Below, in pieces: positions 36,722 to 46,791 of a DNA stretch of 64,000 nucleotides. Each line of letters opens with the position of its first letter. Position 1 is the first letter of the stretch. This DNA comes from Takifugu bimaculatus (lineage: Eukaryota > Chordata > Actinopteri > Tetraodontiformes > Tetraodontidae). The stretch covers positions 1,879,208-1,943,207 of the forward strand of contig CP034993.1 in assembly GCA_004026145.2 (NCBI GenBank), read 5' to 3'. Both the position numbers and the translations under genes were made by a program. The notes under the pieces were generated by a model. It saw nothing but the letters and a program-made list of their open reading frames with translations. It was not told the origin of the DNA and did no database searches.

Positions 36722-39700
36722 GTGTGTGTGTGTGTGTGCTTACTGTACAGGGTGTTTTACACTGTAAATACTACATGCACTAAGGAGCCTACACACATGC
36801 AGTAGCCCCTCCTCCATACCTGTCAGGCAGGATTCAGACCAGTAGAAACATGCTGAGATCAGTCTGAGTCGTGCACCAGCTCGTCCGGGCAGCTCGGGCT
36901 CAGCTGTAATGGCCGTGATTATTTATTAGCACCGATCACTCGTTTACGCTTCTGAATTATTTGTTTCTGCCTTTTGCAGAGAGCCAACATGGAGGAGCTG
37001 ACGATATGGGAGCAACACACGATAACGCTAAGTAAGGTCAGTGTTTGCTCAGGAGACTCCGAGTGTGTTTGCTTTGAAACGGGCGTGGATGTTGAAGGAG
37101 CACGAGGGGTGAAGATCCCGCCAATGGGTTCGGTCCACGCTCGGGGACCCAGATGAGAACGGGGGTCAGGTTCTCTTCTTGATAACTGAAGTTCCAGGGC
37201 TTCGGTTACGCAGCCGAGAATCCAGCAGGAATTTACAGCGACACGCCCTTGGGTCTGTGCACGGTCCCAGCTCAGATGGAGGAATGTGCTCCTTCTGCCT
37301 CTATCTCTGTACTGGATCTCCCACACGCGCTCACCTCGCGCCCGCTGACTCGTCACCTCCGCACGCCCTGATTTCACCCTGCGTCGTGTTCCTCTAATTG
37401 CAGGACCCCAAATACGGGTTTGGCTTTGCCATATCAGGAGGGAAAGACAAGCCCAACCCAGACAACGGAGACACGACGCTGGTGGTGTCGGACGTGTTGC
37501 CAAATGGACCCGCCATGGGACGGCTCTTGTAAGTCAGTGAAGTCATTCCTGATCGATATTTACGGCTTTATTTTGATGCTCCACGACACGTGCATTCGGC
37601 CTGGAGTGGGTTGTAAAAATGGATCACGCACCAGGTGCAAGGATCAACAGTGTAGCAGCGCCTCACCACACTAAAACCACACCCACAGTGCCGACGCTGT
37701 GCAACCGAGCCTGGGACCAGAATCTGAAGGGGTCTGAACGCACGTGGACAGACTCCCCCCCACGTGGGCTTCGGGACCCCTGGAAACGTTGCCGTCTTTA
37801 ATTTCCGCCCTAAATATGAACGCGTCCCACGTGTTGTTGTTTGTCCTCCAGCACCAAAGACCAGATTAGTGATGGTCAACGGCGTCTCCATGGAGAACGT
37901 TTACTCCAACTACACCATTCAGATCCTTAAGACCTGCGGCAAAACCGCTAACGTGGTGAGTACCGGGGAGACGCCGGGTTTGGACCCGGGTGCCGTCGCT
38001 GCCGTCTGAGCGTTCCCTCCTTCCCTCTGCAGACTGTGAAACGCCCTCGAAAGATCCAGATCCCGGCGACCACCAGGCCGACTCGAGCCGCCTCCCACTC
38101 CAACCTGCTGGACCAGGACCCGCCCAGACGAACGCGGCACTACTCCGACAACAGCGACAACCGGGACGGCCCCAGCTACCGTCCCCGCGCCCGCAGCAAC
38201 ACGCCGGACCGCAACGGCCACGGAAACACGCTGCCGTTGATGTCGTCGGGGTACAAGAGGCTGCCCCATCAGGAGGCCTCCCATCAGCCCATCAGAACCA
38301 CACTGAGGAAAAAGAGGATCACCGATGGTGAGAGTTGGGGGGGGGAGAGGTGTGATGCAAGGAGGGGCAGGAGCAGGAATTCTGACCCAGGTTTTCCTTC
38401 TCCAGAGTACGGACTGAAGCTGGGCAGCCAGATCTTCATCAAGCACATGACGGAAACTGGGCTGGCTGCCAAGGAGGGAACTCTGCAGGAAGGAGACCTG
38501 ATTCTGAAGGTGAATGTTAGCGACTGGGGGGAAGATTTACGGTTTATCTGCTCGGGTTAATTCATTTCATTATTAAATGATTTGTCGCCGTCCCTCAGAT
38601 CAATGGCATGACGACGGAGAACCTCTCCTTGCTGGAGACCAAACATCTGGTGGAAAAGAGCCGGGGCAAGCTGACCATGATGGTCCTCAGGGACGACCGC
38701 AAGTTCCTGGTCAGCATCCCAGAGGTGGCGGACAGCGCCCCCAACAGCGAGGAGGACCACCGGCGCGACAGCAGCTCCGAACTAGAGGGTGAGGATTAGA
38801 CGAGAGGGCGGGGCCGGGAGGGGGGGTGTCGGGGGAACTGGTGGAGGACTGGTTTCAGTTTCGCTTTCTGCCTCCTCCAGAAATTTCTGACATTGACGAG
38901 GACGTCCCGCCTCAGAGGACGTCCCGGCCACCCCACAGAGAGAAACGCACGCGCAGGTACGCTGCTGGTAGCAGCAAAGCCATTCAAATCCCTGCATTTC
39001 TGATTCTTGCTTTTCCCTTTTGAACCCAGAACAAGAGCCGAACCTCCTCCGGCCAAGTCTCGGGATTCCTCACCAGTGCGCTCCACGCTGAGCCGACCTC
39101 CCCCCAGAACCTACGCACCTCGCAGACGTTAGTCCTGCCTCTCGCCTCACGTGCACCGTTATATTATGACAGTAATGGCTAAAGTTTGGGCCGGCATAAT
39201 CAGTTTATCGAGCTATAAGTGAAGACAAAATGTGTGGATTTACTCTTATATTAATAGCTGAAAGGCAGAATACACAATACATTTGGGGGTAAAAGCTACA
39301 AATTAGAAAACCCACCAGTTCCAGGTCAGGCAGCCTGTGGATGAGTTCCCCCTCAGTAGCTGCTGCTGCAGCCTTTCAGTAAACGTGTACCTCCATCTGC
39401 AAATATATGGGGAAGATTAGCCTGCTTCCCCCATGTAAACACTCCAAGTAAGCAAAGAAAAAGCTGCAGTCTAAATACCTGTTTGCAAGGTAAAGTCCTA
39501 CAACGATGACAAGCTGCTGTTAGGGCTGGTGCAACAGCGCTGAGCCAGTGGAAACAGGCGGAATAATGTTTGCTTCTGTTACTTATTGATCATTTAGCTC
39601 CGTCTGAGTCCTGAGTCCGACCGCAGCGCCTCCCCGGCACCCGTCAGGAGACCCAGTCCAGATGTGAGGGATCACTCCAGCAAATACAAGTCAGTCCCAA

Positions 39701-42700
39701 AGCACACTGTAAACCCTTCATCATATAGATCCCTGATGGGAATCTACAGGGCTGGAATTGACCAGGAAATCCAGTTATGTGGAAACAGCCTAAACAGATG
39801 TTTTCCATGTGGACTTCCAGGTTGCTTGGAAGGTGCTGAGAAGTTGCTTTGGAACTCTTTTCCAGGTCTCTGTCCGGCGTGTCCACGCTGCCAAACCCTC
39901 GGTCCTCACCTGTAGTCCCCACCTGGTCCACGTCGCGACCCACCTCCTCCGCCTCGCGACCTCGCAAGCCGGTGTCGGAGTCGGATTCCGACCGCAGTGT
40001 CACCCCCCCACCCCACGCAGACAGCAGATACAAGTAAGGGAGCGGATCAACCCGCCTCCGGCTGCTGGTCGTTTCACCAGAAACATCAGAACTGTCAAAT
40101 CCCTCCCCCCACAGGGTTCTGCCTGATCTGCCCCAGGCCGGAATGAGGAACTCCCCCATCACCGTGCGTTCCGACCCACCGAGGAGGGTCAACTCTCCCG
40201 TCAGAGTCCCGCCTCCAGGTCTGTGCGTGCTCGCGTGGGACATTTACTGTTCATGTGCTTGGACTTGTTATTTTATCTCTTTTCTTTGGTCTCTTTTTGT
40301 TTCCGTCCTCAGACTCCGAGTCGGAGTCAGACGAGAACCCGGTGTCTGTTCAGAGGCACAGCACCAGCTACAGCCAGGACCCCCTCAGCAGATACAGGTA
40401 CAGATGAAGGTCTGCCCAGACCCACCCCCACCCCCTCCCCGAACACCCAACCGGATGTGACGGCCGGGGCAAGCGAGACTGTACACAGCGTTACTGTTAA
40501 TCACCTGTTTTAACTGACCTCAGCTCTTCACTGTCTTGTGGTTCTTTTTCATTAATAAGCTCCTTTTTGATTTGTCTGAATTCTGATTTTGACTGTGTAC
40601 AAGGTGATGATGTTTGTGCTATCGAATGAAATAAAAGTAAATTCCAACGAACCCGTCCCTCTGCTGTATGTGGCCAAGTGTTGATTGCACCTGCGACAGT
40701 TGTCCGCGCAGACATCTGTCAGCAGATCCTTATTTTTTATGGATCTGCTCTCTCCGATCTGTCTGTCTGTACGAACGTGTCCAAAATGATCAGCAAACAC
40801 GAGCTAACAAAAAAAAAAAGAAAAGTGCCACAACTTTTGCTGCTCCGTTGTTAATTTTGTTCGATTACAGCGCGAGAGCTTCCCTCAGAGACGCTAAGGT
40901 GAATATTCACTGTCATCCATGATCATCATATAGCCACGGACCCCTCCCCTCTCCAGACGTAACTGAGATGTGTTGTCCTCCTCCCTCACTCCCACCTCCC
41001 TCTCTTCTCTTGCAGAGTGCTGCCGGAGGTCGCCGTGGAGCCTCCGCGATGGAGCGCCGATGGCGTCACCGCTGGCGCCCCCCCTCAGAAAGGTGAGCGA
41101 GATCACCGCAGATGCTGCCAAAGGGATTCTGAGCTGCGGTTTGATGGGTTGATTTCCCTCTTTTTCTTTTTTCATCCATCCTCTCAGTTCGTTCCGAGTC
41201 GGACTCGGGGGCCAGCTACGCGTCCGTTCCCCGCAGGAGCTCCACCGAGAGCACCGACTCCAGAAAAGCCACAACCAGATACAGGTGAGAGGTCAGAGGT
41301 CAGACTCTGAAAGGACCTGAATGCTTCACATCACCAGGGTTCCTTCCACGTTGCCATGGTGACGTAGCACGAACCATCTCAGACTGGTACAACATTACAA
41401 AGGTCTTGTGGTTGTTTTGTGTCTCACCACGTCCACGTTCCTCTCAGAGTCCTGCCTGAGGTCAAACCCCTACCGGTTGAAGCCAAGCCCCAGCCGCCAC
41501 GTCGAGCCCCGTCTCCCATGAGACCGCCACCTCCCGACGGTCAGTCTCCGCCGCTGCCTCGCGCCCGTGCTCCTTCTGTTTCTGAATTCTGACCCTTAGT
41601 CTGACCCCGTCTCCTCCAGATTCTTCCGACTCGGACCAGCTGGCACCTCTCAGGAGGTCTGGGAGTTCTGAGCGTGAGGAGAACCACCGCAGGTACGGCC
41701 TCAGTCCCCCTCTCTGACAGTAGCATGTGACAGGGTTAATAAATGTGACCTAATGTGTAATTACAGTGCCCCGCGCGTTGCTATGGGAGCAGGGTCGCTC
41801 TGGGATTTCGGTGAAGAGCAACCCACCTGTCTACTGTAAAGGCCTTTCATTGCCTGACTCAGGAATTTAGTTGCTAGATCCTTTGTGGGTCACTTGTTTC
41901 ATTGTGATCCTTGTTTTTCTGTGTCTTCTTCCAGCCAAACCTGCAGAGGAGCCCATCTACTCCCTGCCCCCAGACTCTTACCCATCAGCTAATCCAGGGT
42001 GAGTCAGATGAACCTGTCTGACCATCTGAGGTGACCCCCCCCCCTCCCCAGAGCTGATGGCCACCGTCTCTTTCTCCTCAGGTACAGCTCAGACGTGCAC
42101 ACCGTGTCGTTTGTGAAGGAGGGCAGCGTCGGCCTGAGGCTGGTGGGAGGAAACGACGTGGGTATATTTGTCGGGGGGGTCCAGCCAAACAGTCCGGCGT
42201 ACGATCAGGGGATGAAAGAGGGAGACCAGATCATGCAGGTGAGACGGATTCGGGATGAAATCCGTGAAACGTCAATGGGGGGAGTCTCATGACGTACTCC
42301 TTCTTCCCTCAGGTAAATAACGTAGATTTTGGTCATTTCACGAGAGAGGAGGCCGCCAACTTCCTCCTGAACGTCAAAAAGGGGGAGCAGGTTCAGATCA
42401 GGACTCAGCACAAGATGGACAGTGAGTCTATAAGATGGAATAACGACGAGGATTAACCCTGAAAGCTGGGCTCAGGCCTAACCTTCGCCTCTCCTCAGTT
42501 TATAAGAAGATCATCAAGTCCAACCTGGCCGATAACTTCTACATCCGCACCCACTTTGACCACGATGCCGACAGCCCCATCGGCCTGAGCTTCACCAGAG
42601 GAGAGGTGTTCAGGGTGGTGGACACCATGCACCGCGGGAAGCTGGGTAACTGGCTGGCCGTCCGCATGGGGAACGACCTGCACGAGATGGACAAGGGCAT

Positions 42701-44908
42701 CATCCCCAACCAGACCAGGTCAGGAGCCGAAAGCTGCATTTTCAAAACTGTCACCAAGAGTCAGGTGGGTTGCTTTCATCCGTTTCCTCCTCCGCAGGGC
42801 TGAAACCTTCGCCAGGTTAGAGCAGACACAGAGGGGGAGCGGGGAGAGGCAGGTGTCGGGGCCGAGAGCCGAGTTCTGGAAGCTACGGGGCCTCAGAGGG
42901 AACAAGAAGAACGAAAAGTACGTGCGCAGGTCTCGCGACGACCTGCTGCAGCTCACCATCCAGGGCAAATTCCCAGCCTACGAGAGGGTCCTGCTCCGAG
43001 AAGGTGGGTTTCTGAACCTCGCGATCTCTGCAACAAAAACCGCCCTCTCATAACCCTCCACCGTGCACGTCTGCAGCTAATTTCAAGCGGCCCATCGTCA
43101 TCATGGGTCCTCTCAATGACATCGCCATGGAGAAACTGGCCAGAGAGATGCCCGACGAGTACGAAGCGGCAGGTCAGTTTCTGCTCTCCTTCAATGAGCT
43201 CACATCGCTTCCGCAGCCTTTCCCCCCTCACGCGAGCTGTCTTTGAACGCAGAGATGGTTCCTCGCAGCGGAGCAGACAGCAGCTCCACGGTCATTAAAC
43301 TGGACACCGTGAGGAGGATCGCAGAGAAGGTGAACAACAGTCGGAGCTGCCGTCCTGTCTCTTTAGTTCCACCTCCTCTAACGCTGAGGTCATGCTGTCT
43401 CCCAGGACAAGCACCCTCTGCTGGACATCACGCCCACTGCAGTGGAGAGGCTGAACTACATCCAGTACCACCCCATGGTTCTGTTCTTGGACCCTCACAG
43501 CCGTAAGGACGTCAAGGCCATGAGACAGCGCTACAGCCCCAACTCCAGCAAGAGCTCCAGGCGCCTGTACTCACAAGCGCTCAAACTGAGGAAACACTGC
43601 AGCCACCTCTTCTCTGGTACACGCGGACAGAACCAGAACTCTATTAAAAAGACCTCTTTGAAGCAGGGCCGGGCCTTGTTGTTCAGTTTGCAGCAGCTCC
43701 TGACGTTTTCCCTTCGACTTCGTTCCAGCACGCATCGACTTGCAGCCCGGCTCGCACGCTTGGTACGAGAGTCTGAAAGATAAGATCCGGCACCAGCAGA
43801 CCAAACCGGTGTGGGTGTCCGAAGTGACGGTACGACCCCCAGTTCTTCCTAACACACTGATGACCAATCAAGGCTTTTATTGAGGACTGTAGGATGGTTG
43901 TGAGGTCAAAGCTGTGCTCGTGTGACGCGTCACTCTTTTTTTTTATGTGTTGATTCAACTGAAATGCTCTTTTCTCTTCCAGTTGGAGACCGGTGGGGAA
44001 CAGGACTTGGATGCTCTGGACCAGACCCAGTCAGACTACCTCAGCGCCGCCAGCGACCTGGAGGACACCGACGGCGAGGCTTTCACCGACGGCGAGGCCT
44101 ACACCGACAACGAGGACCTGGAGGAGGCTTATCCTGGTCACAACACTCCAAATCCCAGCAGAGGCCCCAGGATGGCCGGAGCCGCTTTAGCGCGATCTTC
44201 TGAGCCTGCGTCCGGGCGCCGCAGCCCACCGCTGGATTCAGTGCACAGGGAAATCCCGCCGCTCATGCACGTACCCGAGCCCAGGGCACCCCGGCGGGAG
44301 AGTTACAGCCCGGCTCACTCTGATGCCGAGGAGGAGGAAGAGGAGCTGGCTCATCGCAGCTTTACGGACTCAGATTTTAGTGCTCTGGATGTGATACCGC
44401 CCACCACTCCATCAGAAGGACCCCCCGACTTTATAGCCCCTGACCCGTCGCTACGGATACGCCGAGAGGCCCGAGAGCCCGCAACATGCCAGCCTGGCCG
44501 CCATCGAGGAGAAACTACAACAGGTAACTAGAGAAGTATGTCATTTAAGTGGAATTTTATAAAAATGACAACTAAATACAACTGCATGGTGGGTTTTTTT
44601 GTATTTTCTTACGTCTTGAACTCGCTCCTGCTGCAGACTCGTTCTGCAGACACACAGGCAGAGCCCGCAGAAAGGAAAGCTCCTCAGTTCATCGTGTGAG
44701 TGCTCTGTTCTGTTTGACATCTTTGGTTCTCTAAAGTCCAGTCGGGGCGAGTTCTAACCTTCAACCATCTGTGCTGCCCTCTGACAGACTGGCACATCAC
44801 CAGGAAGCCATCCAGTTCAGACGCACGCAGATCCGAGGCAGCGACAGCTCCGATGATGACGAGGAGGAAGCGGACGACATCGAATGGGGTCCTGCGACTG
44901 AACTGTAG
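34469..44908 (+). CDS. tjp3: Tight junction protein 3 (ZO-3), 30 coding exons
   Basis: ZO-3 is a membrane-associated guanylate-kinase scaffold that binds claudins and occludin under epithelial tight junctions. Exons: 34469-34552, 36980-37036, 37404-37528, 37852-37955, 38033-38327, 38406-38509, 38599-38788, 38881-38956, 39030-39127, 39598-39689, 39866-40033, 40115-40218, 40313-40397, 41016-41092, 41188-41284, 41448-41539, 41620-41692, 41768-41811, 41935-41998, 42082-42238, 42313-42421, 42499-42718, 42798-43003, 43077-43172, 43253-43329, 43406-43616, 43729-43829, 43983-44523, 44637-44695, 44788-44908. Domains (residues, about): PDZ1 32-120 (MEELTIWEQHT), PDZ2 222-300, long Ser/Arg linker 345-675, PDZ3 678-765 (GNDVGIFVGGV), SH3 770-835, guanylate-kinase-like 870-1065, tail ending WGPATEL, a class I PDZ ligand. 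ILKTC...TVKRPRK marks ZO-3 rather than ZO-1/2. At about 1,307 residues it is longer than human ZO-3 because of the linker. One extra base interrupts the frame in each of exons 4 (about 37868), 10 (about 39612) and 28 (about 44451). Confidence 0.92.
34553..36979. other. tjp3 intron 1
   Basis: A long first intron. It ends with a (GT)n microsatellite (36648-36738). Several 70-200 codon open frames here lie on both strands without splice signals or similarity, so I treat them as chance. The second exon carries an internal ATG (36989) that would start a ZO-3 isoform at MEELTIW. Confidence 0.65.
36648..36738. repeat. (GT)n microsatellite
   Basis: About 45 GT units with a single GC interruption near 36717. 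It lies in tjp3 intron 1, is likely polymorphic and is a potential Z-DNA former. Confidence 0.95.
39598..41811 (+). repeat. tjp3: Tandemly duplicated tjp3 linker exon pairs
   Basis: Exons 10-18 alternate between two types. Type A exons carry an acidic-serine motif (ESDR, SESDSDR, DSESESD, VRSESDS, DSSDSD) and mostly end in R/K-Y-R/K. Type B exons begin VLPE or VLPD. Type A is entered after one base of a codon and left after two; type B does the reverse. Each A+B pair can therefore be copied without breaking the frame. Clear B exons start at 40115, 41016 and 41448; clear A exons start at 39598, 39866, 40313, 41188 and 41620. The encoded linker between PDZ2 and PDZ3 is Pro/Ser/Arg-rich and probably disordered. 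Confidence 0.75.
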
Positions 44909-46200
44909 TTTTCTTTTTAATTGGAAAAATCCTGGACTCTTCTGAACGAATGAAAAGCTTATGTGCCTCGTTCTCATTCAGACAACACATTTTATCACAC
45001 TACACAATTTAACATTTGAAGGAATGACAAAAAAAACAATACCCGCATGAATACACAGTTGGTGCTGGATTAAAAAAAACAAAATCCAGTTTTTTACTGT
45101 ATCATATAATAAAATACACTGTTTTAAATAGAAACGTTAATTAAAGATACTTAATTAGAAATAAAAAGGTTTGTAGCCTCTTTATCCTTTTTGCATTAAA
45201 CTATGATGACAGATGTTCAACAATGGTTCATTTATTCATACACAATTTCACACCGATGCCACAGTCCTGATCACTGATAGGTCCTTGATGATGACTGATG
45301 TTTTAATTAGATAAACAAACGCCTTCAGGGCTAAAGTTGTAATAATTTCGGTCTGTACATTTCTGAACCTTCATTAAGTCAGCAGATAACGCAAATCTAA
45401 GGCTTGTTTTGCTTCTGCTGAGCTCATATGTTCGTTGTGGCTCCCCCTAGTGGTCAGAGGAGTACCAACATTTAAATAATACGATAATTACATTTTTTTA
45501 AATTATTTTTTTTCCAAAAGTACTTCAGCTCGTTAAAGACACGAAACTCTTTAGGTATTCAACTGTTGTATGTGGAAAGTCTGGTAAACTTAAATCATTT
45601 AAGGCTTCACTCTGTTCCTTTTTCTCACTTCAGTAGTGTGTTTAAATGTGGACACGTGACGTGTTTACAAGTTTAGTAGTTTGTTCTGAACTTCCACTTC
45701 GCTAAAAGTAACGTTCTTCAGTAAATTTAGTGACAGATTTTTTTTTCGTTTTTTAAAAAGAAAAATTAATTCAGACATTTACTTTGAATAAGCCAACTTT
45801 CCTAAACTAGTTTTCTGTCAACGCAAATATCACACGTCCAGCTGTTTGTTGCTGTAGATTTTTTTCAGGAAATTAGAAAATTGACCTCAGGAAATTAGAA
45901 TTTAAATGTAACCTCATATTGCAAAAGTTAAGATTACAGCTAATGTGCAATATGATTACTAGAGTTTATGTTCAAATCTGTTCCAGATTCGTCTGGAATC
46001 GCCGTGGGGCAACATTCTAGTGGTTTTTTTTTTTATAAATATGCTAAGTTAACAAAAACACTGTTAGTATTGTTACTATAAGGTATCGTCATGTCTGCTA
46101 ATATTTCATGTTACATGAATTCATATATTTATGTATTAAAAACAATTTTCTGTAACTTTTTATTTTTATTTCTGACTTGCAACTTGCTTATAGTGACTTT
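44909..46200. other. tjp3 3' UTR and tjp3-arhgap45 spacer
   Basis: AT-rich sequence with two AATAAA signals (45108-45113 and 45160-45165) that could end tjp3. Beyond them, to 46.2 kb, lies low-complexity AT-rich spacer without an ORF or RNA gene that I can support. Confidence 0.6.
45108..45165 (+). terminator. tjp3: tjp3 polyadenylation signals (two candidates)
   Basis: Canonical AATAAA at 45108-45113 and again at 45160-45165, about 200-260 bases after the tjp3 stop codon. Either would give a short 3' UTR. I cannot tell which is used. Confidence 0.55.
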
Positions 46201-46239
46201 AGAGAGAGAAAATTGTATTAATGTCGGTATTTAATGTAT

Positions 46240-46791
46240 TGATCAGAGGGGCGCCGCCACCTGTGGGGGCACCTGGACACCTCCACCCCGCGCGCGCGCC
46301 GCGCGCCCCGCGTGGTTGGCGTAAGGAGCACGTGGACGTGTTCATCAGAGACGCACGTGTGCTAATTAGCGCGGACGTCAGAGAGGCGAGTGTTTGTTTG
46401 TTTGTGCGCGTCTCGGTCGAGTTTTCCGGGCAACAAAAACTGGCTGAATTCTCAAACCTCCCGCCGAAGATAAGCGCTGCCTCCCTTCCTCCCTCCCCCG
46501 CCTCCTCCTCCTCCCCCACGGGGGGGTAACTGAGCAGATGACACCGCGTGCGCACGGGCGGTTTGCGGTGATCCGTGCGTCTGTGTGTCAGTGAGCCTGC
46601 GCGGCTCGATGTGCGACCGCGGCAGGAGGAAGACAGACAGACAGTTACCGTGGCTCCCAGTCGGCCTGGATGCCGCAGAACTCCCCCTGAGCGCCAGCGG
46701 CGGGCCACACAAGTGGCGAGTTCGAGGGTGGGTGGGGGGTCTGTACGTCAAGCTCAAGGAGGTCGGGATGGACGGGAAAGGGACCCTGAAG
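46240..46791 (+). promoter_or_regulatory. arhgap45: CpG-rich promoter and 5' UTR of arhgap45
   Basis: An abrupt change from AT-rich spacer to GC- and CpG-dense sequence (for example CGCGCGCGCC at about 46288) just upstream of the arhgap45 start codon. It has no TATA box I would trust. The boundary is by eye, and the transcription start is not determined. Confidence 0.6.

Noticed and set aside
36536..36805. Cys/Val-rich 89-codon frame
   Set aside because: It is simply the translation of the (GT)n microsatellite.
34469..44908. ZO-1 or ZO-2 rather than ZO-3
   Set aside because: The ILKTCGKTAN...VKRPRK segment and the short tail ending EWGPATEL after the TDGEAYTD repeat fit ZO-3. The long C-terminal domains of ZO-1 and ZO-2 are absent.
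34469..44908. tjp3 as a decayed pseudogene
   Set aside because: Thirty exons have intact splice sites and matching phases. The only defects are three single inserted bases, with no other stops or losses, so error is more likely.
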